DNA of 13,813 nt, taken from assembly GCA_000434995.1 (NCBI GenBank), contig FR895318.1:151659-165471 (forward strand), read 5' to 3'. The first letter of the stretch is position 1, and every line of letters starts with the position of its first letter. Made by a program: the position numbers and the translations under genes. The notes below the pieces were generated by a model. That model did no database searches. It had not been told where the DNA came from and saw only the letters and a list, made by a program, of their open reading frames with translations. Source of the stretch: Firmicutes bacterium CAG:341 (lineage in GTDB: Bacteria > Bacillota > Clostridia > Oscillospirales > Acutalibacteraceae). This document shows, piece by piece, positions 1-6,632 of this stretch.

Positions 1-37
1 TTAGGTTGAGAGCCTTTTGCATATGTATTGTAATTAT

Positions 38-475
38 CTATTCATCAATCGGTAAATTATTGATTTTGCTTTCACCGAAAATCCTTATTCCGTGTTCATA
101 TAACATTTGTGCAGTAATTCCGTTGCCATATGTTAGATTTCCGGTAAATGTACCGTCATATATTTTGCCGAAACCGCAAGAGGGACTTCTTTCTTTCAGT
201 ACTGCGATTTGGCAACCTGTTTCTTCTGCAATATATAATGATTTTTCTGCCCCGTCAAAGAAAAAATCGGTTAAATCTTCGCCGTTTTTGGAATATACTT
301 TTCCGTCTTTTATTTCGCTCGGCATTCTCGGGCTTGGCAATCCGGAAAAAGTTTCCGGGCAAATCGGAATTAAGGTGTGCTTTTCACCAAGTTTAATGAC
401 ATCTTCGTTTTTGTTATTGCCGCCGTTATATTTGCAGTTTTCGCCAAGCAGGCAGGCACTTACTAAAATTTTCAT
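38..475 (-). CDS. DUF523 domain-containing protein
   Basis: A 145-residue soluble protein that matches the small DUF523 family (PF04463), whose biochemical role is not established. The family signature is visible: an N-terminal SACLLGENCKYNGG stretch with Cys8 and Cys14, a CPE motif at Cys39, and an RSPSCG motif ending at Cys100; Cys88 is a fifth cysteine. The conserved cysteines suggest a metal or thiol site, but that is inference. The ATG at 475-473 follows the TAG stop of the upstream membrane protein gene with no gap. Its ribosome binding site (AAAGGAG) lies inside the last codons of that gene, so the two are probably translationally coupled. The length is normal for a stand-alone DUF523 protein. 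Family call is confident; function is unknown. Confidence 0.9.
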   Translation of the reverse strand: MKILVSACLLGENCKYNGGNNKNEDVIKLGEKHTLIPICPETFSGLPSPRMPSEIKDGKVYSKNGEDLTDFFFDGAEKSLYIAEETGCQIAVLKERSPSCGFGKIYDGTFTGNLTYGNGITAQMLYEHGIRIFGESKINNLPIDE

Positions 476-661
476 CTATTTTCTCCTTTTTGCAATCAAA
501 ATAAAGAAGGTTAAATCAAATAAAACCAAGATTACCGCTAAAATCAGCATAAGCGGTTTTGAAATAAACGGTATTTTACCCGCTATACCGATTAAAGTTG
601 CGAGAAGCATAAAAAATACTATAAATATGATTACCAAAATTGCGATTTTTTTATTATTCAT
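476..661 (-). CDS. Small two-helix membrane protein (hypothetical)
   Basis: A 61-residue hydrophobic protein that I do not recognise. It has a short lysine-containing N-terminus (MNNKK), two predicted membrane helices at about residues 6-27 and 36-56 joined by a short loop with GKIPFISK, and a basic C-terminal tail (AKRRK). By the positive-inside rule both ends are probably cytoplasmic. I chose the ATG at 661-659 over an in-frame ATG 27 bases upstream (688) because GGTGAT sits at a good distance before it. It is the first gene of a two-gene minus-strand unit with the DUF523 gene, whose ATG directly abuts its stop codon. Co-expression is likely; a functional link is not shown. Confidence 0.6.
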   Translation of the reverse strand: MNNKKIAILVIIFIVFFMLLATLIGIAGKIPFISKPLMLILAVILVLFDLTFFILIAKRRK

Positions 662-676
662 ATTATCACCAAAAGC

Positions 677-705
677 ATAATACCACAATATTTAAGATAA
701 GTCCA
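677..705 (-). promoter_or_regulatory. Possible promoter of the membrane protein-DUF523 unit
   Basis: On the minus strand TGGACT (705-700) is followed after 17 bases by TATTAT (682-677), with TG one base before the -10 box (extended -10). The predicted start would leave a leader of only about 10 bases before the ATG at 661, barely enough for the GGTGAT ribosome binding site, so this is a weak call. Confidence 0.35.
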
Positions 706-712
706 CACTTTG

Positions 713-735
713 ATGTAAAGTATATTTCTTTACAT
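713..735. repeat. Inverted repeat between divergent transcription units
   Basis: ATGTAAAG (713-720) and CTTTACAT (728-735) form a perfect 8-base inverted repeat around a 7-base AT spacer. It lies between the minus-strand membrane protein/DUF523 unit and xpt, about 8 bases upstream of the candidate minus-strand -35 box. No T-run follows on the plus strand, so it looks more like a dimeric operator than a terminator. The regulator is unknown. Confidence 0.45.
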
Positions 736-831
736 ATATGCAATATATACAAATATACTGCTTTATACATACCGCATTTTTTATATAAACAATGAAAATA
801 TTAAAATTTGGTGTCAAATTATAAAGAATAG

Positions 832-860
832 TTGCAAAAAATGTAATTTAGTAATAATAT
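832..860 (+). promoter_or_regulatory. Probable sigma-A promoter of xpt
   Basis: TTGCAA (832-837), a 17-base spacer and TAATAT (855-860) make a good housekeeping promoter. Transcription would start near 867 and give a leader of about 37 bases. That leader is too short for a purine riboswitch, and none is seen. A weak AT-rich repeat, ACACAT (865-870) with ATGTGT (880-885) followed by four T, sits in the leader. Confidence 0.65.
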
Positions 861-903
861 ATACACACATTATTATTAAATGTGTTTTTCGGTGGTATAA
901 AAT

Positions 904-1482
904 ATGGATTTGTTAAAGAAAAAGATATTAGAAGAAGGCGAAGTTTACGAGGGCAATATCCTTAAGGTAGACGGATTTTTAAATCACAGAATTGATATTC
1001 CTTTTATGCAGGAAGTTGCCAAAGAATTTCACCGTCTGTTTAAAGATGAAGGTGTTAATAAAATCCTTACTATCGAAGCTTCGGGTATAGCTATCGGTGC
1101 TCTTGTTGCACAGGAATTCGGCTGCCCGCTGGTTTTTGCTAAAAAAACTAAAACTAAAAATATTGCCGGTGATGTTTACACTTCAAAGGTTGAAAGCTTC
1201 ACTCATGGCACTACATATGATATTATTGTATCAAAGCGATTTCTTGATGAAAATGATAAAATTCTTATTGTTGATGACTTTCTTGCAATCGGTAATGCAC
1301 TTAAAGGTCTTATCAGCCTTGTTAATGACAGCGGTGCTTCACTTGCTGGTTGCGGTGTTGTAATTGAAAAAGGTTTTCAGCACGGTGGCGATGAACTCAG
1401 AAGCAAGGGTATTAAGGTTGAATCTCTTGCAATTGTTGAAAGTATGGACCACGAAACAGGTAAGGTTTATTTCAGAGACTAA
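904..1482 (+). CDS. xpt: Xanthine phosphoribosyltransferase
   Basis: A 192-residue cytosolic type I phosphoribosyltransferase that converts xanthine (and possibly other 6-oxopurines) plus PRPP to the nucleotide in purine salvage. The length and sequence fit Bacillus Xpt closely: a KVDGFLNHRID segment near residues 21-31, TIEASGIAIG at 56-65 and the PRPP-binding motif ILIVDDFLAIGNAL at 120-133. The Bacillus protein reads DDFLANG in that motif; here Asn is replaced by Ile, a change outside the two catalytic acidic residues. The ATG is preceded by GGTGG at about 8 bases. It sits 74 bases upstream of a purine-type ABC importer operon, which suggests one uptake and salvage module. No purine riboswitch is visible, so regulation differs from the Bacillus xpt case or acts elsewhere. 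Confidence 0.92.
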   Translation: MDLLKKKILEEGEVYEGNILKVDGFLNHRIDIPFMQEVAKEFHRLFKDEGVNKILTIEASGIAIGALVAQEFGCPLVFAKKTKTKNIAGDVYTSKVESFTHGTTYDIIVSKRFLDENDKILIVDDFLAIGNALKGLISLVNDSGASLAGCGVVIEKGFQHGGDELRSKGIKVESLAIVESMDHETGKVYFRD

Positions 1483-1495
1483 TCGCATTTTTATT

Positions 1496-1524
1496 TTGGT
1501 TATTCGGTGTTTTCACCTTATAAT
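1496..1524 (+). promoter_or_regulatory. Internal promoter of the BMP transporter operon
   Basis: TTGGTT (1496-1501), a 17-base spacer and a perfect TATAAT (1519-1524) precede the lipoprotein gene. The predicted start near 1531 leaves a 26-base leader with the GGAGGT ribosome binding site at 1544-1549. The spacer holds a small palindrome, GGTG-TTTT-CACC (1506-1517). The transporter can therefore probably be transcribed separately from xpt. Confidence 0.65.
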
Positions 1525-1556
1525 AATATTGATTTATTTGTACGGAGGTAAGACAA

Positions 1557-2795
1557 ATGAAACTTACAAAGAAAATTCTTGCAGTTGTTCTTTCAGTTCT
1601 TTTTGTTGTAGGCGTGTTCGCAGGCTGTTCTGCAAACAATGCCGATGATAAAGGTGAAAAAACAAAGTCATCTGCAACATCAGACATGAAGGTTGGATTT
1701 ATTTTCCTTCACGATGAGAACTCAACTTACGATAAGAACTTCATCACAGCTGCTGACGAAGCTTGTAAAACTCTCGGAATTGCTGATGAAAACAAGATTT
1801 ACAAGACAAATGTTCCTGAAGGTCAGGAATGTGCCGAAGCCGCAGAAGACCTTGTTGACAAGGGATGCTCAATCATCTTTGCAGACAGCTTTGGTCATGA
1901 ACCATACATCATTGAAGTTGCAAAGAAATATCCTGATGTTCAGTTCTGCCATTCAACCGGTACAAGAGCTCATACAGAAGGCGTTCCTAACTATCATAAC
2001 GCATTCGCTTCAATTTACGAAGGCAGATACCTTGCAGGTGTTGCAGCAGGTATGAAGCTTAATCAAATGATTGAAAACGGCGAATTTGATGCTAAAGATG
2101 CTAAAATCGGTTATGTAGGTGCTTATACTTACGCAGAAGTTATTTCAGGCTATACTTCATTCTTCCTTGGCGCTCGTTCAGTTTGCCCAAGTGCAACAAT
2201 GGAAGTTCAGTTCACAGGTTCATGGTATGATGAAGCTGCTGAAAAGGAAGCTGCTAATACCCTTATTGCAAACGGTTGTAAGCTTATCAGCCAGCACGCT
2301 GACTCAATGGGTGCACCGACTGCTTGTGAAAATGCAGGTGTTCCTAATGTATCATACAACGGTTCAACTGTAAGTGCTTGCCCTAACACATTTATTGTTT
2401 CTTCAAGAATCAACTGGGCTCCATACTATGAATATGCAATTAAGGCTGTTATGGACGGTAAAAAGATCGACGCTGACTGGACAGGTACTCTTGCTACTAA
2501 CTCTGTTCTTCTTACAGATGTAAACGAAAAGGCTGCTGCTCCTGGTACTCAAAAGGCTATCGACGAAGCAAAGGCTAAGCTTGAAGACGGTTCTCTTCAG
2601 GTATTTGATACAGATACTTTCACAGTTGACGGCAAAAAGCTTGATAGCTACAAAGCAGATGTTGATACTGATGATAAGTACACACCTGATACAGAAGTAA
2701 TTGAAGACGGTGCATTCAAGGAATCTAAATTCCGTTCAGCTCCATATTTTGATGTTAAGATTGACGGTATCAAGCTTCTTAACGAAAAAATGTAA
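1557..2795 (+). CDS. BMP-family ABC transporter substrate-binding lipoprotein
   Basis: A 412-residue surface lipoprotein of the basic membrane protein (BMP/PnrA/NupN) family, which captures purine nucleosides for an ABC importer. The N-terminus has a type II signal peptide: lysines at 3, 5 and 6, a hydrophobic core, and the lipobox FAGC with Cys24 as the lipidated residue. A polar linker (NNADDKGEKTKSS) follows. The mature domain starts with MKVGFIFLHDE and carries the family stretch EGRYLAGVAAGMK near residues 155-170. The protein is somewhat longer than the usual 350 or so residues, with an acidic, Asp-rich C-terminal part. A strong GGAGGT site 7 bases before the ATG supports the start. Frequent AAG, CTT and GCT codons suggest high expression. 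Nucleoside specificity is inferred from the family and from the adjacent xpt; related proteins with other ligands exist. Confidence 0.9.
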   Translation: MKLTKKILAVVLSVLFVVGVFAGCSANNADDKGEKTKSSATSDMKVGFIFLHDENSTYDKNFITAADEACKTLGIADENKIYKTNVPEGQECAEAAEDLVDKGCSIIFADSFGHEPYIIEVAKKYPDVQFCHSTGTRAHTEGVPNYHNAFASIYEGRYLAGVAAGMKLNQMIENGEFDAKDAKIGYVGAYTYAEVISGYTSFFLGARSVCPSATMEVQFTGSWYDEAAEKEAANTLIANGCKLISQHADSMGAPTACENAGVPNVSYNGSTVSACPNTFIVSSRINWAPYYEYAIKAVMDGKKIDADWTGTLATNSVLLTDVNEKAAAPGTQKAIDEAKAKLEDGSLQVFDTDTFTVDGKKLDSYKADVDTDDKYTPDTEVIEDGAFKESKFRSAPYFDVKIDGIKLLNEKM

Positions 2796-2796
2796 T

Positions 2797-2820
2797 TAAA
2801 TTATAATTTGTTATAATTTA
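2797..2820. repeat. AT-only inverted repeat after the lipoprotein gene
   Basis: TAAATTATAA (2797-2806) and TTATAATTTA (2811-2820) are a perfect 10-base inverted repeat with a TTTG loop, starting one base after the lipoprotein stop codon. It contains no GC pair and would be a weak hairpin. It also contains TATAAT-like elements, so its role (3' end, operator or none) cannot be decided. Confidence 0.4.
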
Positions 2821-2830
2821 CATATAAAAC

Positions 2831-2862
2831 CCGTGGCCGTACCCTCAAAAGTACGGTCACGG
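2831..2862 (+). terminator. Intercistronic stem-loop between lipoprotein and ATPase genes
   Basis: CCGTGGCCGTAC (2831-2842) pairs with GTACGGTCACGG (2851-2862) over 12 bases, with one G-U pair and an 8-base loop. It is followed by TAGATTTGTTTT, not a clean T-run. It is most likely a leaky terminator or an RNA-stabilising hairpin that lets the lipoprotein be made in excess over the membrane complex, a common arrangement in ABC importer operons. The ATPase ribosome binding site follows about 30 bases downstream. Confidence 0.7.
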
Positions 2863-2903
2863 TAGATTTGTTTTAAGTGATATTAAATTTTGCGGAGGCC
2901 AAT

Positions 2904-4436
2904 ATGAGTGATACTTTTGCAATTGAATTAAAAGGCGTCACCAAAGTTTTTGGGCAGATTGTTGCAAATAAAGATGTTAATCTGCAAGTAAAAAAAGGTG
3001 AAATTTTAGCCGTTTTAGGCGAAAACGGCAGTGGTAAAACCACACTTATGAATATGCTTTCGGGCATTTATTTTCCTGATGAAGGTCAAATTTATGTAAA
3101 CGGTGAAGAAGTTGTAATCAAATCACCGAGAGATGCGTTTAAATACGGAATCGGTATGGTACATCAGCATTTTAAACTTGTTGATGTTTTTACAGCTACC
3201 GAGAATATAGTTCTCGGTATTAACGATAAAGAAAAGTTTAATATTAAAAAAGCCGAAAAAAAGGTAAAAGAAATTACCGATAAATACGGTTTTGATATAA
3301 ACCTTGAAAGTAAGGTTTATGAAATGTCTGTATCAGAAAAGCAGACTGTTGAAATTGTCAAGGTGCTTTACAGGGGCGCTCAAACTCTTATTCTTGATGA
3401 GCCTACTGCTGTACTTACACCTCAAGAAACTGAAAAATTATTTGATGTATTGCGTCGTATGAAAGAAGACGGAAAATCAATTATTATAATTACACATAAA
3501 CTCCACGAGGTTATGGCACTTACCGACAGAGTTGCTGTTTTGCGTAAGGGCGAATATATTGGCACGGTAGATACAAAAACTGCTACCGAGCAGTCGCTTA
3601 CAGAAATGATGGTCGGTAAAAAGGTATCACTTAATATTGAAAGAACAGCTCCTGTCAATCCGCAAGACAGAATTGAACTTAAAAATGTAACTACCCTTAA
3701 TGCAGAGGGCGTTAAGGCAATTGATAACCTTTCATTTACAATAAGAAGCGGTGAAATTCTTGGCATTGCAGGCATTGCAGGCAGTGGCCAAAGGGAACTT
3801 CTTGAAACTATTGCGGGGCTTCAAAGGCCTGAAAACGGTGAAATTATTTATTATTCACCTGAAGGGGAAACAGTTGACCTTAAAGCTAAAACCCCAACTC
3901 AAATTAAAGAACTCGGCGTAAGACTTTCATTTGTACCTGAAGACAGGCTTGGTATGGGACTTGTAGGCAATATGGATATTATTGATAATATGATGCTTCG
4001 TTCCTATAAAAAAGGCAACAGTGCTTTTCTTGACCGTAAAGACCCTAAAAAGCTTGCAGAAAAAATTATTGAAAGTCTTGAAGTTGTTACACCGGGTGCA
4101 ACAACACCTGTAAGGCGACTTTCCGGCGGTAATGTTCAAAAAGTTCTTGTAGGTCGTGAAATTGCGGCAAATCCAAAGGTGCTTATGGCAGCTTATCCGG
4201 TAAGAGGTCTTGATATAAATTCATCATATATGATTTATAATCTTTTGACAAAGCAAAAAGAAAATGGTGTAGCTGTTGTATTTGTAGGTGAAGACCTTGA
4301 TGTTCTTGTTGAACTTTGCGACAGAATTATGGTTATAAATTCCGGTAAGATAACAGGTATGCTTGACGGAAGAAATACTACTAAAGAAGAAATAGGTTTG
4401 TTAATGACTAAAACTGAAGCAAGGGAGGAAGCATAA
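2904..4436 (+). CDS. BMP-family ABC transporter ATPase, two nucleotide-binding domains
   Basis: A 510-residue double ATPase of the sugar/nucleoside importer class (NupO/YufO-like, COG3845) that powers the two permeases downstream. In the first half, Walker A GENGSGKTT lies at 39-47, the Q-loop MVHQHF at 85-90, Walker B LILDEP at 162-167 and the switch histidine in THKLHE near 198. In the second half the P-loop is the degenerate GIAGIAGSGQ (287-296) without lysine, as usual for this family, while the signature LSGGNVQK (406-413) is intact. In the first domain the signature reads MSVSEKQ (141-147), lacking the usual glycine. The second-half motif AAYPVRGLD also departs from the common AAQPTRGLD. 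I chose the ATG at 2904 over a candidate at 2877 because GGAGG (2894-2898) lies 5 bases before it. The gene ends one base before the first permease. Confidence 0.92.
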   Translation: MSDTFAIELKGVTKVFGQIVANKDVNLQVKKGEILAVLGENGSGKTTLMNMLSGIYFPDEGQIYVNGEEVVIKSPRDAFKYGIGMVHQHFKLVDVFTATENIVLGINDKEKFNIKKAEKKVKEITDKYGFDINLESKVYEMSVSEKQTVEIVKVLYRGAQTLILDEPTAVLTPQETEKLFDVLRRMKEDGKSIIIITHKLHEVMALTDRVAVLRKGEYIGTVDTKTATEQSLTEMMVGKKVSLNIERTAPVNPQDRIELKNVTTLNAEGVKAIDNLSFTIRSGEILGIAGIAGSGQRELLETIAGLQRPENGEIIYYSPEGETVDLKAKTPTQIKELGVRLSFVPEDRLGMGLVGNMDIIDNMMLRSYKKGNSAFLDRKDPKKLAEKIIESLEVVTPGATTPVRRLSGGNVQKVLVGREIAANPKVLMAAYPVRGLDINSSYMIYNLLTKQKENGVAVVFVGEDLDVLVELCDRIMVINSGKITGMLDGRNTTKEEIGLLMTKTEAREEA

Positions 4437-4437
4437 T

Positions 4438-5544
4438 ATGAGCAATAAACAAAAAATTCATGAACCTCTCTTTCATATCAGCAAGAGAGCGTCAATGCCT
4501 TGGTATTTTTCATGGCTTATTCGCCTTGGTTCTATTCTTGCTGCGCTCATTGTAAGCGGCGCTGTAACAATGCTTTTAACTCACCAAAATCCAATCAGCG
4601 TTTATGCCACTATGATTGATGGTGCTTTTGGTACATCAAGAAGGGTTTGGAATCTTCTTCAAAGCCTCGCAATTTTACTTTGCGTTGCGCTCGCGTTAAC
4701 CCCGGCATTTAAAATGAGATTTTGGAATATCGGCGGTGAGGGCCAGGTCCTTGTCGGCGGGCTTGCAACTGCGGCGTGTATGATTTGCCTCGGCGGTAAA
4801 ATTCCAAATGCACTTCTTATTCTTGTTATGATTATAGCAAGTATGCTTGCAGGTGCGATATGGGCAGTTATTCCTGCTGTGTTTAAAGCTAATTTTAATA
4901 CAAATGAAACTCTTTTTACCCTTATGATGAACTATGTAGGTATTCAGCTTGTATCATATTTCGTAATGGTGTGGGAAGTACCTAAAGGTTCGGGCAAAAT
5001 CGGTATTATTAACCAAACAAGCCACGCAGGTTGGCTTCCGCAACTTGGTAATTACGAATATTTGCTTAATATTCTCATAGTTCTTGTACTTACAATATTT
5101 ATGTATGTATATCTTAAATACAGTAAGCACGGTTATGAACTTTCGGTTGTAGGTGAAAGTGAAAACACAGCTAAATACATCGGTATAAATGTTAAAAAAG
5201 TAATTATCAGAACAATGCTTCTTTCAGGTGCTGTTTGCGGTATTGCAGGTCTTCTTCTTGTTGGCGGTACTGACCATACAATTACCACCACAACTGCTGA
5301 TAACAGGGGATTTACCGCAATTATGGTATCTTGGCTTGCTAAGTTTAATCCTATTTATATGGTTATTACATCTCTTTTGCTGGTTTTCTTTGATAAGGGA
5401 GCAACAGAGATTGCTACTGTTTACAGACTTAATGAATCGTTCAGCGAAATCATTACCGGTATAATTCTTTTCTTTATTATCGGCAGTGAATTTTTTATAA
5501 ATTATAAAATAAATTTCCGTAAATCGCATAAGGAGGGTGAATAA
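4438..5544 (+). CDS. BMP-family ABC transporter permease 1
   Basis: A 368-residue polytopic membrane protein of the NupP/YufP type (COG4603), one half of the channel of the purine nucleoside importer. After a polar N-terminus of about 25 residues there are roughly eight to ten hydrophobic segments. Family hallmarks are FWNIGGEGQVLVGG (about residues 98-111), NTNETLFTLMMNY (about 157-169) and the cytoplasmic coupling-helix region GESENTAKYIGINV (about 240-253). The ATG lies two bases after the ATPase stop codon, with GGAGGAA just before it inside the ATPase gene, so translation is coupled. Membrane topology was judged by eye only. Confidence 0.9.
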   Translation: MSNKQKIHEPLFHISKRASMPWYFSWLIRLGSILAALIVSGAVTMLLTHQNPISVYATMIDGAFGTSRRVWNLLQSLAILLCVALALTPAFKMRFWNIGGEGQVLVGGLATAACMICLGGKIPNALLILVMIIASMLAGAIWAVIPAVFKANFNTNETLFTLMMNYVGIQLVSYFVMVWEVPKGSGKIGIINQTSHAGWLPQLGNYEYLLNILIVLVLTIFMYVYLKYSKHGYELSVVGESENTAKYIGINVKKVIIRTMLLSGAVCGIAGLLLVGGTDHTITTTTADNRGFTAIMVSWLAKFNPIYMVITSLLLVFFDKGATEIATVYRLNESFSEIITGIILFFIIGSEFFINYKINFRKSHKEGE

Positions 5545-5545
5545 T

Positions 5546-6544
5546 ATGTTTTCTGCTACAACTATAATCACTTTTATTCAGCGTGCGATTTTGCAGGGTA
5601 TTCCGCTTCTTTACGGTTCAACAGGTGAAATACTTACTGAAAAATCAGGTAACCTTAATCTCGGTATTCCGGGTATAATGTATGTTGGCGGTATCAGCGG
5701 TGTTATCGGTGCGTTTCTTTATGAAGAGTCAATGGGTGTAAATGACCTTAATCCTCTTCTTGCAGTTCTTATTCCGCTTCTTTGCACAATTTTGGGTTCA
5801 CTTTTAACAGGCCTTATTTATTGCTTCTTAACTGTAACTCTTCGTGCAAATCAAAATGTTACCGGTCTTGCTATCACAACTTTCGGTGTAGGCTTCGGTA
5901 ACTTCTTTGGTTCTTCTCTTGTTAAGATTACAGGCAGTGATATTCCTTCTGTTGCTCTTACAAGAACAAGTGCTTTCTTTACAAAGAAACTTCCTATTGC
6001 CGAAACAACAGGTTGGTTTGGCAAAATCTTTCTTTCATACGGATTTTTAACATATGCGGCAATCATTATTGCTCTTTTGGTTGCTTTCTTTCTTAAGAAA
6101 ACCCGTGGCGGTCTTCATCTTCGTGCAGTAGGTGAAAACCCTGCAACTGCTGATGCAGCAGGTATCAATGTTTCAAAATCAAAATATCTTGCTACTTCGG
6201 TTGGAAGTATTATCGCAGGTCTTGGCGGTCTTTTCTATGTAATGGACTATGCTAACGGTGTTTGGTCAAACGAAGGTTTTGGTGACAGAGGATGGCTTGC
6301 AATCGCACTTGTTATCTTCGCAATTTGGAAACCGGATATTGGTATTTTGGGTTCAATCCTTTTTGGCGGACTTTATATTGTTTACCTCTTTATTCCGGGG
6401 CTTAAAATGAGTACACAGGAACTTTTCAAAATGCTTCCTTATATTGTAACAATTATTGTACTTATTATAGTAAGCGTCAGAAAAAAGAGAGAGGATCAGC
6501 CGCCGGCTTCACTCGGACTTTCATATTTCAGAGAAGACAGATAA
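5546..6544 (+). CDS. BMP-family ABC transporter permease 2
   Basis: A 332-residue polytopic membrane protein of the NupQ/YufQ type (COG1079), the partner of permease 1. It has about eight to ten hydrophobic segments. The first family motif reads NLNLGIPGIMYVGG, with Pro where many relatives have Glu (NLGLEG), and the cytoplasmic loop motif GENPATADAAGINVSK is clear. I chose the ATG at 5546, which has AAGGAGGG (5530-5537) 8 bases before it; a GTG at 5537 would place the start inside that site. The gene starts one base after the permease 1 stop codon. It is the last gene of the operon, followed within 10 bases by a strong terminator. Confidence 0.9.
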   Translation: MFSATTIITFIQRAILQGIPLLYGSTGEILTEKSGNLNLGIPGIMYVGGISGVIGAFLYEESMGVNDLNPLLAVLIPLLCTILGSLLTGLIYCFLTVTLRANQNVTGLAITTFGVGFGNFFGSSLVKITGSDIPSVALTRTSAFFTKKLPIAETTGWFGKIFLSYGFLTYAAIIIALLVAFFLKKTRGGLHLRAVGENPATADAAGINVSKSKYLATSVGSIIAGLGGLFYVMDYANGVWSNEGFGDRGWLAIALVIFAIWKPDIGILGSILFGGLYIVYLFIPGLKMSTQELFKMLPYIVTIIVLIIVSVRKKREDQPPASLGLSYFREDR

Positions 6545-6550
6545 TAATAT

Positions 6551-6590
6551 AAAAAATGAACGAGTATTATATACTCGTTCATTTTTTTAT
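6551..6590 (+). terminator. Intrinsic terminator of the transporter operon
   Basis: AATGAACGAGTAT (6555-6567) pairs perfectly with ATACTCGTTCATT (6571-6583) around a 3-base loop, followed by a run of T to 6589. The A-run upstream (6551-6554) allows function on the minus strand too. Confidence 0.93.
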
Positions 6591-6597
6591 GCTCGGC

Positions 6598-6626
6598 TTG
6601 ACATTTTAATGTTTTTTTGCTAATAT
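6598..6626 (+). promoter_or_regulatory. Sigma-A promoter of the valS T-box transcript
   Basis: A consensus TTGACA (6598-6603), a 17-base spacer and TAATAT (6621-6626) give a predicted start near 6633, just before the T-box leader. This is among the best promoters in the window. Confidence 0.88.
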
Positions 6627-6632
6627 ATTTGC

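Noticed and set aside
1..37. Possible start of another gene or a terminator to the left of DUF523
   Set aside because: Too little sequence is present; no hairpin with a T-run and no convincing start with a ribosome binding site can be seen.
6..680. Long open frame on the plus strand opposite the DUF523 and membrane protein genes
   Set aside because: It is a mirror of the minus-strand genes. It lacks a ribosome binding site and any recognisable family, while the minus-strand DUF523 protein has clear conserved motifs.
865..889. Leader hairpin with T-run before xpt
   Set aside because: The 6-base stem ACACAT/ATGTGT is AT-rich with a 9-base loop and only four to five T; too weak to call a terminator or attenuator.
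690..903. Purine riboswitch upstream of xpt
   Set aside because: I looked for the conserved aptamer segments and saw none, and the predicted transcription start leaves only about 37 bases of leader.
2877..2903. Upstream start for the ABC ATPase adding nine residues
   Set aside because: The GGAGG site is inside this extension and spaced correctly only for the ATG at 2904, and the added residues do not fit the family N-terminus.
5537..5545. GTG start for permease 2
   Set aside because: The codon is part of the AAGGAGGG ribosome binding site that serves the ATG at 5546.
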